Part shown: positions 8,063-17,458 of the stretch, in pieces
Layout of the letters: every line of letters starts with the position of its first letter
Numbering within the stretch: position 1 is the stretch's first letter
Origin: Bacillota bacterium
Lineage (GTDB): Bacteria; Bacillota; Sulfobacillia; JAJZYS01; JAJYTV01
Length of the DNA: 64,000 nt
Reading direction: 5' to 3'
Assembly: GCA_021799275.1 (NCBI GenBank)
Contig: JAJZAT010000012.1
Span: forward strand, 23,657 to 87,656
Notes under the pieces: model-generated
Told to the model about the DNA's origin: nothing
The model's input: the letters and a program-made list of their open reading frames with translations, nothing else
Databases searched by the model: none
Program-made: the position numbers and the translations under genes

Positions 8063-9583
8063 TTACAGAATCTGGCCGAGGCGGTCCAGGATCATCTGGT
8101 CCGTAAGGGTCTCGACAGGCGCCCTGTTGTCCGTCAGCACGAGACCGGGTCCGGGCTTCGGCCGACGCCACGTGGCCGAGAGTCCCGCGGCCACCGGCTG
8201 GAGGTAGCCCGGCAGGGCCGCCGGCGCCGGCAAGGCGATCGGCCGAGCGCTCGCCACGATCAGCCGGTTGTAGAGTCCGGGAGCGCGCGAGACGTAGACG
8301 TAGGGGAACACCGTCATCGCGGTGCGTTCGATCGCCTGCAGCAGGGCGGCGTGGCTCGAGACGGCGTTCACGTTGAGCGCCAGCACGCCGTCGCCGGTCA
8401 GGTGGGAGCGGCAGAGCGCGAAGAACTGCCGCGTCGTCAGGTAGAACGGGATGTAGATCTCCTGGCTGTAGGCGTCAACGATCATCAGCCGATACCGGTT
8501 CCGGCTGGTCTCGAGGTAGACCCGGCCGTCCTCGCTCACCACCTTCGCCGCGTCCGGCGTGAGGTGGAAGTAGCGCCGGCCGAGGGCGACGAGCGTCGGA
8601 TCGATCTCGACGCCTGTCAGGTCCACCTTGCGATAGGGCCCGACGTCGCGCTGCAGCATGGTCGGGATGGTGCCCGCGGCCATGCCGATGAGGAGCGACC
8701 TGACAGCGGTCCCCTTCGGGAAGAGGAACGGCAGCACGAGGTACGCATCGTAGTAGAGGCCCGTCAGGCGCCTCTTCGTGTAGACCGACTGGATGCCCGC
8801 CGCGTCGTTCACCGAGAGAGCCGTCTCGCCGCTCGGCAGGCGGTAGACCTCCGCGAACTGGTACGGCGTCTCCCACTCGCCGATCAGGCCCGGCATTGGC
8901 TTCAGCAGCGGCGACTGGGCAAAGGGCAGCAGGACGGGCAGCAGAACGAGCGGGCCGAAGGCGAAGCGCCTCGCCATCAGCACGCCCAGCGCGATCAAGA
9001 GCGCCGCCGATAGCCAGAAGGTCGCGCGCACGCCGAAGCTCGGGATGATCCAGAAGGCGGGCAGGAAGGTGCCAAGCAGGCTGCCGAGCGTCGAAAACGC
9101 GTAGAGCGAGCCGGCGCGGCGGCCGGACGTCTCGTCCCCGGCGGCCGCCAGCCGGATCGCGAAGGGACTCGCGACGCCGAGGGCGGCCACCGGAGGCATG
9201 AAGAGGAGCACGGTGCCGAAGAGCGACGCGAGCACCACGCCGGCCGGCGTACCGAGGAGGCCGCCCACCATCGCCCGCAAGAGGGGCTCCGCCATGAGTG
9301 GCAGCAGGGCGACGAAGACACCGGCTCCGAGCGTGATGTAGCCGAGCGTCGCGCGGCGGGGCCAGCGGTCCGCGAGCCGCCCGCCCACCTCGTAGCCGAT
9401 CGAGAGGGCAAGCAGGATGAGCCCTATGAGGCTCGCCCAGACGAGCTGCGACGAGCCGAAGAAGGGCTCCATCAGGCGTTCCGCCCCGAACTCGACCGCC
9501 ATCACGGCGGCGCCGGCGCCGAACACGAAGAGGCGCAGGAATCCCCTAGAGACGCCCGCCCTGGCGGGCCGGGCCGAGGTCAC
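8063..9583 (-). CDS. membrane-bound spermidine-synthase-like protein (MFS-like/SpeE-like fusion)
   Basis: 506 residues in two parts. Residues about 15-230 hold seven or so hydrophobic helices resembling half of an MFS transporter. Residues about 240-500 are a spermidine-synthase-like Rossmann domain: SLLIGMAAGTIP (nucleotide loop), GVEIDPTLVALGRRYF (ribose-binding acid), SEDGRVYL, and VDAYSQ where true synthases have the catalytic DSSDP-type motif. The fusion is a known bacterial architecture of unproven function, and the altered DAYS motif makes genuine polyamine synthesis doubtful. It lies 21 bases after the aldo/keto reductase. The GTG start falls in the loop of a 9-bp hairpin. Confidence 0.8.
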   Translation of the reverse strand: MTSARPARAGVSRGFLRLFVFGAGAAVMAVEFGAERLMEPFFGSSQLVWASLIGLILLALSIGYEVGGRLADRWPRRATLGYITLGAGVFVALLPLMAEPLLRAMVGGLLGTPAGVVLASLFGTVLLFMPPVAALGVASPFAIRLAAAGDETSGRRAGSLYAFSTLGSLLGTFLPAFWIIPSFGVRATFWLSAALLIALGVLMARRFAFGPLVLLPVLLPFAQSPLLKPMPGLIGEWETPYQFAEVYRLPSGETALSVNDAAGIQSVYTKRRLTGLYYDAYLVLPFLFPKGTAVRSLLIGMAAGTIPTMLQRDVGPYRKVDLTGVEIDPTLVALGRRYFHLTPDAAKVVSEDGRVYLETSRNRYRLMIVDAYSQEIYIPFYLTTRQFFALCRSHLTGDGVLALNVNAVSSHAALLQAIERTAMTVFPYVYVSRAPGLYNRLIVASARPIALPAPAALPGYLQPVAAGLSATWRRPKPGPGLVLTDNRAPVETLTDQMILDRLGQIL

Positions 9584-9604
9584 CGTCTCGGCCCGGCCCC
9601 GGGG

Positions 9605-10597
9605 CTAGCGGGCACGGTCGATCGCCCGCATGGCCCCTTCGGGGTAACGCTCGCCCGACACCTCGTCGGGTGAGAATGCACCGCCGATGCGCCCGGTCTC
9701 CTGCGGCGTGAGCGCGATGTCGATGGCCCGCAGGTTCTCCTCGAGATACTTGCGCCGCTTGGTGCCGGGGATGGGCACGATGTCGTCGCCCTGGTGCAGC
9801 ACCCAGGCGAGGGCGAGCTGCGCCGGCGTCACGCCCCGCTCTCTGGCGATCTCCTCGACGCGCCGGACGAGCGCCAGGTTTTGCTTCATGTTGTCCACCT
9901 GGAAGCGCGGCGACATCCGCCGGTAGTCGTTCTCCGGCAGGTCCTCAGGGGCACGGAAGCGGCCGGTGAGGAAGCCCCGCCCGAGCGGGCTGTAGGGTAC
10001 GAAGCCGATGCCGAGCTCCCGGCAGGTCGGCAGGATCTCCGCTTCCACATGCCGCGTCCAGAGCGAGTACTCGGTCTGCAGGGCGGTGATCGGGTGGATC
10101 TTCGCGGCGCGCCGGATCGTCTCGGGCGCCGCCTCAGAGAGGCCGAAGAAGCGGACCTTGCCCTGGCGCACCAGGGCCGACATCGCGCCGACGGTGTCCT
10201 CGATCGGCACCCTAGGGTCGACGCGGTGCTGGTAGTAGAGGTCGATGTGGTCCACCTTGAGACGCATGAGGCTCTTGTCGCACGCCTCGCGCACGTACTC
10301 CGGGCTGCCGTCGACGCCAAGGTGCTCGCCCTTCGGACCGCGCACGTTGCCGAACTTGGTCGCGAGGAAGACCTCGTTGCGCCGGCTGCGGATCGCGCGC
10401 CCGACGAGCTCCTCGTTCCTCCCGACGCCATACATGTCGGCGGTGTCAAGGAAGTTGACTCCGAGATCGAGGGCCCGCTCGATCGTGCGGATCGACTCCT
10501 CGTCGTCCTGGCCCGCATAGAAGTCCGACATGCCCATGCAGCCGAGCCCGAGCGCCGATACCTCCGGACCGTCCTTGCCCAGAGTGCGCATCTTCAT
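9605..10597 (-). CDS. aldo/keto reductase
   Basis: 330 residues, full length for the family. The TIM-barrel catalytic tetrad is present: Asp and Tyr in FLDTADMYG, Lys in FLATKFG, His in YYQHRVD. The C-terminal [14 protein letters not shown] is the NADPH-binding stretch. The sequence resembles the YakC-like group of NADPH-dependent aldehyde/ketone reductases. The ATG at 10597 is preferred; an alternative ATG lies at 10591. It is the first gene of a three-gene minus-strand unit with a recognisable promoter upstream. Confidence 0.9.
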   Translation of the reverse strand: MKMRTLGKDGPEVSALGLGCMGMSDFYAGQDDEESIRTIERALDLGVNFLDTADMYGVGRNEELVGRAIRSRRNEVFLATKFGNVRGPKGEHLGVDGSPEYVREACDKSLMRLKVDHIDLYYQHRVDPRVPIEDTVGAMSALVRQGKVRFFGLSEAAPETIRRAAKIHPITALQTEYSLWTRHVEAEILPTCRELGIGFVPYSPLGRGFLTGRFRAPEDLPENDYRRMSPRFQVDNMKQNLALVRRVEEIARERGVTPAQLALAWVLHQGDDIVPIPGTKRRKYLEENLRAIDIALTPQETGRIGGAFSPDEVSGERYPEGAMRAIDRAR

Positions 10598-10678
10598 GAC
10601 GTCACGCCCCTTCCAGCCCGCAGACAGGGAGGCCTCCCGGCCACCCTTCCGGACGGGCCCAATTGCCTGGTACCTTCC

Positions 10679-10707
10679 ATTGTCCCCCTCGGACCGCCCT
10701 CGATCAA
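10679..10707 (-). promoter_or_regulatory. promoter of the aldo/keto reductase unit
   Basis: Minus-strand -35 TTGATC (10702-10707), 17-nt spacer, -10 GACAAT (10679-10684), about 80 bases upstream of the ATG at 10597. Confidence 0.6.
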
Positions 10708-10821
10708 CCTGACTGGCCGCTAGGCGGGGGCAGCGACGGAAGGTACACTTCGAAGAGCAGGCGCATATCGGGGCCCCGCCCCGACCGCCCGCCACCCTCC
10801 TGCCCGACCGGAGGTCCGCCC

Positions 10822-11583
10822 ATGCTGTCCATGCTGCAGTTTTTGCTCGTCTTCCTCGCCGCCATCGCCGGTGGCATCGTCAATGCCCTCGCGGGCGGCG
10901 GCACCCTGATCACGTTCCCCGTCCTCACCGCCGTGGGCCTGCCGGCCGTGGCGGCGAACATGACCAACACCGTGGCGCTCTGTCCCGGATACCTCGGCGG
11001 CACCCTGGCGCAGCGCCGGGATCTCGAGGGCCAGGAACGGCGACTCTGGCGTCTCCTGCCGGCGGGCATCGTCGGCGGCCTTTTGGGCGCCTGGCTCCTG
11101 CAGGTAAGCCCCGAGCACCTCTTCCGCTTCCTCGTGCCCTATCTGATCCTGATCGGCACCGTGCTGCTGGCGCTCCAGCCCCGCATCAAGGCCTGGCTCG
11201 ACCGCAGGGCCGAGCGGCGCGGCTCAGGTTCCGGCGAGACCTGGAGCCTGCCGACGATCGGTTTCGCCACCGTCTACGGCGGCTACTTCGGCGCGGGTCT
11301 CGGCGTCATTACCCTGGCGGTCCTAGGCCTGACCGTCACGGAGTCCCTCACGCGGCTCAACGCCGTCAAGCAGGCCATCTCGTTCGCCACCAACGTGGCG
11401 GCGGCCGTCTTCTTCGTCTTCTCGGGGCTGGTGGTGTGGCCAGCGGCCGTCGTGATGTTCCTCGGGTCGCTGCTCGGCGGCTCGCTCGGAGGTCGCCTCG
11501 CGGGAAGGGTGCAGCCGGGGCTCCTGCGGCAGATCGTGGTCGGCATCGGCCTCGTGGTGGCCGCCATCTACTTCGTCATCTGA
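10822..11583 (+). CDS. TauE/SafE (TSUP) family membrane exporter
   Basis: 253 residues, almost wholly hydrophobic, with eight predicted helices in two related halves. The N-terminal half carries [25 protein letters not shown], the second [18 protein letters not shown] with LNAVKQ, the paired signatures of the family. Members move sulfite, sulfonates or other organic anions across the membrane; the substrate cannot be read from sequence. The ATG at 10822 has GGAGG eight bases upstream. It is divergent from the aldo/keto reductase. Confidence 0.85.
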   Translation: MLSMLQFLLVFLAAIAGGIVNALAGGGTLITFPVLTAVGLPAVAANMTNTVALCPGYLGGTLAQRRDLEGQERRLWRLLPAGIVGGLLGAWLLQVSPEHLFRFLVPYLILIGTVLLALQPRIKAWLDRRAERRGSGSGETWSLPTIGFATVYGGYFGAGLGVITLAVLGLTVTESLTRLNAVKQAISFATNVAAAVFFVFSGLVVWPAAVVMFLGSLLGGSLGGRLAGRVQPGLLRQIVVGIGLVVAAIYFVI

Positions 11584-11693
11584 ATGGGCCGCAGGAATCC
11601 GCCCACCACAGGAGGAAGCAACCGCCAGCTCGCGGAGTGGAGAAGCGTCCGCTAAGCCGCGGGCGACGATTCCCTCGCGCGAGGAGGTGGAGG

Positions 11694-12968
11694 ATGCCAG
11701 ACATCGCTTGGCGCCGTACGGTTCTGGCGGCTTTGTCGGCGCTGGTCCTGGCCGGCTGCGGCGTGCAGCGCGGACCCGCCCCGGACGCGTCGGGCAGCGG
11801 TCGAAACCGCGCCCCCGTTACCGTCAGGCATGCTGCGCCGGTCACCGCCGGTGCGCCGGCGAGCGACTCGAGCGGCCTGGGCCCCGCGGCCGCGTCCGAA
11901 CCGACGCTCGCCCCCTCGACCCATCCCGTGAACGGCTGCAGGCCCGATGTATTCGGCTTCTGCGTCTCGACCCTGCCCCAGTTCTACTGCTGCTCCGCGG
12001 CCTACACGGGCTGGAGCCACGTCTACGTCGACGAGACCGTCGACGTGCGCGGCTCCGTGCCGCTCTTCACGAACGGCCAGCCGGACGCCAGCGCCGTCTT
12101 CATCGTCACGCCTTCCCGCATGCGCATCGTGCTGCCCGTCGACAAGGCCGGAGGCTTCTCGCGGCGCATCCGCTTCAGCGAGCAAGGCAGGTACGCAATG
12201 GGACTCGTCCCTTCCCGCAAGGGATACCAGTGGGGCATGCCGGTTCCGTTCTATGTCGCCTACCGAGCCGTTCCCGAGACCACGGAAACTCTCAGGTCCG
12301 TCTTTCCGCTCTCGCGCGTAAGCTGGCAGGGCATCAAGGTGCTCGCCGCTCCCGTCGGCAGCGACGAGACGTTCGGCGTCCGCTTCGTCGACTGGTACGG
12401 ACACCCCGCGGCGAACGTCACCCTGCAGGTGGCCGGCCACGCCGTCACCACCGACAGCGAGGGCTACGCCGACATCCCCTACCTAAGCCCCGCCCAGTAC
12501 ATGCTTGACGGAATCTACACGGGTCTCTTCGTCCAGACCTACTCGCATATCGAGGTGCAGGACGGCCAGCTCACCGGCCTCGTCCGCCTCTCCCCGACCC
12601 TGGGTCCGAAGACCGTGCGCGTGATCACGGTCCACGGCACGCCGATGGTCGACGTGGCGGATTTTTTCGACTACGGCTTTGGGGAGCAGGCGCCGGGGAC
12701 GCCCGGAATCTCCCTCGACGCCAAGACGGGCGTCTTGCATTTCGGCAACAGGAACGCCCCGACCCTCGACACGCGCACGGGGGTTTATCGCGGCTGGGCG
12801 CCCGCAGGGATCCGCTACCAGCCGGTCACGGTCGGCGTCCACACGGTCGTGCAGGGTGGGCAAGTCTATCTGACGCTTGGGAACCTCGCCCAGATCCTCG
12901 ACACGTACGCCTGGGCCACGGCAGAACCGGACGGCAGCATGCTGTTCTCGACCTTCACGGTGCCATAA
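11694..12968 (+). CDS. lipoprotein with C-terminal stalk-like domain
   Basis: 424 residues. Signal peptide with lipobox LAGC (Cys about residue 19), a low-complexity linker (about 20-75), then a domain with CCSA and several prolines. The region ADIPYLSPAQYMLDG looks like a carboxypeptidase-regulatory/Ig-like fold. The C terminus (about 315-424) has two stretches, TVHGTPMVDVADFFDYGFG and GGQVYLTLGNLAQILDT, resembling the two halves of a copper-amine-oxidase N-terminal-like stalk domain, common in wall-associated proteins of Bacillota. A very strong ribosome site (GAGGAGGTGGAGG) precedes the ATG. Function unknown. Confidence 0.75.
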   Translation: MPDIAWRRTVLAALSALVLAGCGVQRGPAPDASGSGRNRAPVTVRHAAPVTAGAPASDSSGLGPAAASEPTLAPSTHPVNGCRPDVFGFCVSTLPQFYCCSAAYTGWSHVYVDETVDVRGSVPLFTNGQPDASAVFIVTPSRMRIVLPVDKAGGFSRRIRFSEQGRYAMGLVPSRKGYQWGMPVPFYVAYRAVPETTETLRSVFPLSRVSWQGIKVLAAPVGSDETFGVRFVDWYGHPAANVTLQVAGHAVTTDSEGYADIPYLSPAQYMLDGIYTGLFVQTYSHIEVQDGQLTGLVRLSPTLGPKTVRVITVHGTPMVDVADFFDYGFGEQAPGTPGISLDAKTGVLHFGNRNAPTLDTRTGVYRGWAPAGIRYQPVTVGVHTVVQGGQVYLTLGNLAQILDTYAWATAEPDGSMLFSTFTVP

Positions 12969-13176
12969 CGGTCTCAACACGCCTTTGAAGTGGCGGAACA
13001 TCGCGAGCGATTCCCACATGGCGCGCAAGTCACGGGCGACCTGCGCACTCCTCGGTCAGGTCCCGACGCATCCTCGGCCCCGAGCATCGCCAGGACCGAG
13101 TGGCAGACATGTCCATGGACCGCCCGCTGGCGAAGACTCCATGCTAGTCTCATCAACGCGGGCGGAGGCTCTCGAT

Positions 13177-13620
13177 ATGCAAACCGTGTTCAAGAGCGCG
13201 AGCGAATGGCTGCGCTACGAAGGCAAGCGGCGCGCTCGCCCGGCGGGGCTTGTCGCCTACAGCCTGTTCATCGCGGTATTCATCCTGGGCTTCCTCGTCG
13301 GGTCCGGATCCGCGCGATGGTTTCAGTCGATCGCCTTTCCGATCACGGAGGCGTTCGTGGGCGCGTACCTCGTCTTCGCGCTGGTCGCCCTGCGGTCTCT
13401 GCGCGTCTATGGCAAGTTCCGGCGGCTCGTGCAGTCCGTCGCGGACCGGAACCTTCGCGAAGAGCGCGAGGCATTAGGCGACGAGGCGTGGCGCCGCAGC
13501 GCCGAGCTATCGTGCCGGATCGTGCAAGAAGAGGTCGAGCGGCTTCGCTATCCGGTGCGCCCGGAGTTCGACTTGACAGAAGTCGGTGAGACTTCCACCC
13601 CTGCCGGCGCCACACCCTAG
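13177..13620 (+). CDS. small two-helix membrane protein, function unknown
   Basis: 147 residues with two hydrophobic segments (about 25-45 and 55-75), a basic N terminus and a charged C-terminal tail rich in Glu and Arg, probably cytosolic. No family recognised. The ATG at 13177 has GGAGG eight bases upstream; an in-frame ATG at 13141 would add 12 residues but lacks such a site. A strong terminator follows. Confidence 0.65.
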   Translation: MQTVFKSASEWLRYEGKRRARPAGLVAYSLFIAVFILGFLVGSGSARWFQSIAFPITEAFVGAYLVFALVALRSLRVYGKFRRLVQSVADRNLREEREALGDEAWRRSAELSCRIVQEEVERLRYPVRPEFDLTEVGETSTPAGATP

Positions 13621-13651
13621 TCGGCTGGACGGGACTGGCGCGGCGGGCGAC

Positions 13652-13685
13652 GAGCGGGGATCCGGGCTTGCCCGGATCCCCGCTC
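13652..13685 (+). terminator. intrinsic terminator
   Basis: GAGCGGGGATCCGGG pairs with CCCGGATCCCCGCTC around a four-base loop, followed by ATCTTCGTCTTTTTCG. It ends the small membrane protein transcript and stands just past the stop of the convergent importer operon. Confidence 0.85.
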
Positions 13686-13703
13686 ATCTTCGTCTTTTTC
13701 GTC

Positions 13704-14636
13704 CTAACCCTTCAGCAGGCCCTTCGAGACCAGGAACTGCTTCGCCACCTGCGGGATCGACTGCTTCGAGATGTCCACCTCGTAGTCGAGGTGCTCCATC
13801 TCCGCATTGCTGATCTGGCCCGCCAGCTTGTTCAGGACCCCCTGCACCTCCGGATGCTGCTTCAGGAAGTCCTGGCGGATCACCGCGGCCGCGTAGTAGG
13901 CGGGGAAGAAGTTCTTGTTGTCCTTCAGCACCGCGAGGTGATACTTCTCGAGCCCTCCGTCCGTCGTGTAGGCGTCGGTCGCCTGGATCCTGCCCTGGGC
14001 CATCGCCTGATAGACGAGCGAGTGGTCGATCGTCAGGACGCTCTTGAAGTGCAGGCCGTAGTCCTTCTCTAGGCCCGGCAGACAGTCCGGGCGGTTCTGG
14101 CACTCGGAGTCGATGCCGGCCGTCATCTGCGGCGCGTACTTCGCGAGCTGGCTGATCGTCTGGATGTTGTCCTTCGCGGCGATGGACTGCGGGATCGCCA
14201 TGGCGTACGTGTCGTTGAAGCCGAGCGGCTTCAGCCATTCAAGACCCCACTTCTTCTGGTACTGCTGCTGTACGTAGTCGTACATCGCCTGCTCGCTCTC
14301 GGCCTTCGGCTGCTTCAGGATCTCGACGTAACCCGTGCCGGTGTAGTCCGGGTAGACGTCGATCTGCCCGCCCTTCAGGGCGTTGAACGCCACGAGGGTG
14401 CCGCCCATGTCCTGCTTGAGCACGACGTTCATCTTGGTGTTCGCCTGGATAAGGTCCGCGAACATCTGCGCGAGGATTTCGTTCTCGGTGAAGTTCTTCG
14501 AACCGATCACGATCGTGCCGGTGTCGGGAGAACCGCCCGAGACACTGGAACCGCAGCCGGCCACGAGAAGCAGCGTCGACGCCGCCAGCGCGGCGCCCGC
14601 CATGAACCTGGTCCGTCGATGAGCAGCGAACTTCAA
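13704..14636 (-). CDS. opuCC: glycine betaine/choline-type ABC importer, substrate-binding lipoprotein
   Basis: 310 residues. Signal peptide with lipobox VAGC, then the QAT-family binding domain: VIGSKNFTENEILAQM near the N terminus and DVYPDYTGTGY, the typical OpuBC/OpuCC/OsmX motifs; DAYTTDGGL lies in the second lobe. It captures quaternary ammonium compatible solutes outside the cell. The TTG start at 14636 overlaps the permease stop (TTGA) and has AAAGGAG upstream; the next ATG falls inside the signal peptide. Last gene of the four-gene operon. Confidence 0.92.
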   Translation of the reverse strand: MKFAAHRRTRFMAGAALAASTLLLVAGCGSSVSGGSPDTGTIVIGSKNFTENEILAQMFADLIQANTKMNVVLKQDMGGTLVAFNALKGGQIDVYPDYTGTGYVEILKQPKAESEQAMYDYVQQQYQKKWGLEWLKPLGFNDTYAMAIPQSIAAKDNIQTISQLAKYAPQMTAGIDSECQNRPDCLPGLEKDYGLHFKSVLTIDHSLVYQAMAQGRIQATDAYTTDGGLEKYHLAVLKDNKNFFPAYYAAAVIRQDFLKQHPEVQGVLNKLAGQISNAEMEHLDYEVDISKQSIPQVAKQFLVSKGLLKG

Positions 14637-15325
14637 TCGAGTCCATCTCCTTTGACCGTCTCTTGGATCGCCAGGGGCCGCCGCCGCGCCTGGCCCTGAG
14701 GCTCCCTGCGCCTCTTCGTCCGCCCCGCGATGAACGCCAGCAGGCCGTCGAACACGATGGCCATGAGCGCCGCCGGCAGGGCGCCGGCGAAGATCTGCGA
14801 GGCGCTCTGCACCTGCATGCCGCCGTAGATGATGCTGCCGAGACCGTCCGCGCCGATGAAGACGCCAACGGTGGCAATGCCGATCGAGGTGACGAGCGCC
14901 ACGCGGAAGCCCGTCAGGATGATCGGCGCCGCGAGCGGCACCTGGACGCGCCACATCGTCTGGCGGCTCGACATGCCGAGCGCCCGCGAAGTGTCGACGA
15001 GCGCGGGGTCCACGCTCAGGAGCCCCTCCACGGTGTTGTGCAGCATCGGCATCAGGGCATAGAGGAAGAGGGCCACAACCAGCGTCGTGTCGCCGATGCC
15101 GAACCAGATCATCAGGATCGCCAGAAGGGCGAGACTCGGGATGGTCTGGATCGTCTCGGCCACGGCGGCGGCCACGCGGCGCACGCCGGGGCGCCGGTAG
15201 GCGTAGAGCCCGAACGGGATCGCCACAAGGGCTCCCAGCACCGTGCCCTCGATCGAGAGCATCGCGTGCGTTCCGGCCGTCTGCATGATCGACCCGAGAT
15301 TCTGCTCGAGGTAGGAGAAGAGCAT
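14633..15325 (-). CDS. compatible-solute ABC importer permease (second)
   Basis: 230 residues, five to six membrane helices, with the binding-protein-dependent transport signature (TSRALGMSSRQTMWRVQVPLA, the EAA loop that contacts the ATPase). It corresponds to OpuCB/OpuCD-type subunits. The ATG at 15325 shares one base with the stop of the preceding permease. Two homologous permeases in one operon are standard for this importer class. Confidence 0.92.
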   Translation of the reverse strand: MLFSYLEQNLGSIMQTAGTHAMLSIEGTVLGALVAIPFGLYAYRRPGVRRVAAAVAETIQTIPSLALLAILMIWFGIGDTTLVVALFLYALMPMLHNTVEGLLSVDPALVDTSRALGMSSRQTMWRVQVPLAAPIILTGFRVALVTSIGIATVGVFIGADGLGSIIYGGMQVQSASQIFAGALPAALMAIVFDGLLAFIAGRTKRRREPQGQARRRPLAIQETVKGDGLD

Positions 15326-15987
15326 CAGGCACCCCTCCCGCCCGCGGCCATCTTGCGCATCCCGACCGGCGTCAGCAGGCGCTGCAGCCAGCCGAGCAGG
15401 AGGCCGGCCAGGATGGCCAGAAGGGCGGCCGGCACGGCGCCGGCGAGCACGAGCCCGAAGTCATAGGTCGAGAGGCCCTCGAGGATCAGTACCCCGAGGC
15501 CGCCGCCGCCGATCAGGGCCGCCAGCACCGCCCAGGAGATCAGGTAGATGGTCGAGAGGCGCACCCCCGCGACAATCACCGGGATCGCCATGGGCAACTC
15601 GACGCGGAGGAGCGCCTGCAGGCTGCTCATGCCCATCGCCTTGGCGCAGTCCACCGTCCCGGCCGGGACGCCCCGGACGCCGACGTAGGTGTTGCGCAGG
15701 ATCGGCAGCAGGGCGTAGAGCGCGAGCGCCGTGATCGACGGCACGAGGCCGATGCCGAGGACCGGCAGCGCGAGCGCCAGGAGCGCGAGGCTCGGTACGG
15801 TCTGGATGAGACCGGTGATCGTGATGACGATCTCGGCCATGCGGGTGTGGCGGGTGAGCCACACGCCGAGCGGAATCGCCACGACGCAGCCGAACACCAC
15901 CGAGATCAGCACGAGCTCGACGTGCTGGCCGAGGTCCTGCCAGACGAGCGGCAGGTGCGCCACGATATCGGGCCAGATGCCGCTCAT
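15325..15987 (-). CDS. compatible-solute ABC importer permease (first)
   Basis: 220 residues, about five to six helices, EAA loop CAKAMGMSSLQALLRVELPMA. It pairs with the other permease to form the membrane channel of an OpuC-type importer. It overlaps the ATPase gene by four bases (ATGA), indicating translational coupling. Confidence 0.92.
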   Translation of the reverse strand: MSGIWPDIVAHLPLVWQDLGQHVELVLISVVFGCVVAIPLGVWLTRHTRMAEIVITITGLIQTVPSLALLALALPVLGIGLVPSITALALYALLPILRNTYVGVRGVPAGTVDCAKAMGMSSLQALLRVELPMAIPVIVAGVRLSTIYLISWAVLAALIGGGGLGVLILEGLSTYDFGLVLAGAVPAALLAILAGLLLGWLQRLLTPVGMRKMAAGGRGA

Positions 15988-17105
15988 TGCGCCTCACCCC
16001 AGACCGCCGCCGCCAGGGCCCGCACCATCGAGCGGCGCGTGACGATGCCCTTGAGCCGCCCGTCCTCGACCACCGCGAGGTACGGCAGGTGCTCCTGGTC
16101 CATGCGGCTGAAGGCGGTCGCCGCGTCGTCGTAGGGGCCCGTGACCGCGACGTCCGGCTCGCAGATCTCGCCCAGGGTGCGGCCCGTCGCACGCCGGTGC
16201 GCGAGGTGCAGGGCGCTCACGTAGCCGTGCAGCGCGCCCTGCGCGTCCACCACCAGCAACGTGTCGACCTGGCGGCTCTGCATCAGGGCGAACGCCTCCT
16301 CGGTGGAAGCGCCGGGGCCGAGCACCACCGGGCGCGTGTTCATGATCTCGCGCACCGTTTGCGGCCCTTCGCGCTCCGCGAGGCGGTGGCGCCCGACGAA
16401 CTGCGCCACGAACTCGTCGGCGGGGCTCCTGAGGATCTCCGCCGGCGTCGCGTACTGCAGGAGCCGGCCCTGGCGCAGCACCGCGATGCGGCTCGCGAGG
16501 CGCAGGGCCTCGTCCATGTCGTGCGTCACGAAGACGATCGTCTTGTGCACCGCCTCCTGCAGGCGCTTGAGTTCGTCCTGCAGCTGCTCGCGCGTGATCG
16601 GGTCGAGCGCGCCGAACGGTTCGTCCATCAGGATCACTTCGGGGTCCGCCGCGAGGGCGCGCAGCACGCCGATGCGCTGCTGCTGGCCGCCCGAGAGCTC
16701 GTGCGGGAAGCGGTCGCGATAGACGGAGGGATCCATGCCCACGAGGGCCAGGAGCTCCGAGACGCGCTGGCGGCGTTTCTCGGCCGCCCAGCCCAGGAGG
16801 CGCGGCACCACCTCGATGTTCTCGGCGATCGTCATGTGCGGAAAGAGTCCGATCTGCTGCACCACATAGCCGATGCCGCGCCTGAGCTGCACGGGGTCGT
16901 AGGACGTGACATCGCGTCCCTCGAGCAGGATCGAACCCCCGCTCGGCTCCACCATGCGGTTGATCATGCGCAGGCTCGTCGTCTTGCCGCAGCCGGACGG
17001 GCCGATCAGCACGGCGATCTCGCCACGCTCGACCTCGAGGCTGAGATTGTCCACCGCCACCGTGCCGTCGCGGTACGACTTGCTGACGTGTTCGAATCGA
17101 AGCAA
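15984..17105 (-). CDS. opuCA: compatible-solute ABC importer ATPase with CBS domains
   Basis: 373 residues. ABC ATPase domain (1-240): Walker A GPSGCGKTT, signature LSGGQQQR, Walker B VILMDEP, H-loop FVTHDMDEA. Residues about 250-365 form a tandem CBS pair, which in OpuA/OpuC ATPases senses ionic strength or a nucleotide and gates transport. The TTG start has GAGGGG 11 bases upstream. First gene of the osmoprotectant import operon, preceded by a promoter and a palindrome. Confidence 0.93.
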   Translation of the reverse strand: MLRFEHVSKSYRDGTVAVDNLSLEVERGEIAVLIGPSGCGKTTSLRMINRMVEPSGGSILLEGRDVTSYDPVQLRRGIGYVVQQIGLFPHMTIAENIEVVPRLLGWAAEKRRQRVSELLALVGMDPSVYRDRFPHELSGGQQQRIGVLRALAADPEVILMDEPFGALDPITREQLQDELKRLQEAVHKTIVFVTHDMDEALRLASRIAVLRQGRLLQYATPAEILRSPADEFVAQFVGRHRLAEREGPQTVREIMNTRPVVLGPGASTEEAFALMQSRQVDTLLVVDAQGALHGYVSALHLAHRRATGRTLGEICEPDVAVTGPYDDAATAFSRMDQEHLPYLAVVEDGRLKGIVTRRSMVRALAAAVWGEAQ

Positions 17106-17128
17106 CGATGATAGCCCCTCTCTGTAAA

Positions 17129-17144
17129 CACGCCCAAGGGCGTG
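17129..17144. promoter_or_regulatory. palindrome in the importer leader, possible operator
   Basis: CACGCCCAAGGGCGTG, a perfect 16-bp palindrome between the promoter -10 box and the opuCA start. It could bind a repressor or form a small hairpin in the leader. The regulator is not identifiable here. Confidence 0.45.
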
Positions 17145-17155
17145 CTGACAACTTT

Positions 17156-17185
17156 ATATTACAATCAAGTCGTCGGATGTGACAA
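17156..17185 (-). promoter_or_regulatory. promoter of the compatible-solute importer operon
   Basis: Minus-strand -35 TTGTCA (17180-17185), 18-nt spacer, -10 TAATAT (17156-17161), in a locally AT-rich patch about 50 bases upstream of opuCA. Confidence 0.6.
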
Positions 17186-17458
17186 GTTGAACAGGCTGCC
17201 ACCGTTCGACATGCGCCTCCGCATTCGGCGGCAGCCCCGTCTGCGCGCGGCGCTCTCGGGCCCTCGATGGCTTGCCGGCGCGGGCTTGCGCGCGGACCGG
17301 GCATCGGCTGCGTCCGCGTCAAGGCACCGCCGAGTCCATTGGCATGCTAAGATACAGACACTTCGGGCTTGGCCGCGACACGGCACACCCCGACTTACGA
17401 CACGGACCAGCAACCTTTCACGTGGGCCAAGATCAGCATGACGAGCGGGGGGTCCTCG
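17186..17458. other. intergenic region with no clear gene
   Basis: About 270 bases between the divergent importer promoter and the YdeI-like gene. Arginine-rich short frames occur on both strands but match nothing and lack ribosome sites. The plus-strand promoter must lie here; I see no convincing -35/-10 pair. Confidence 0.4.
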
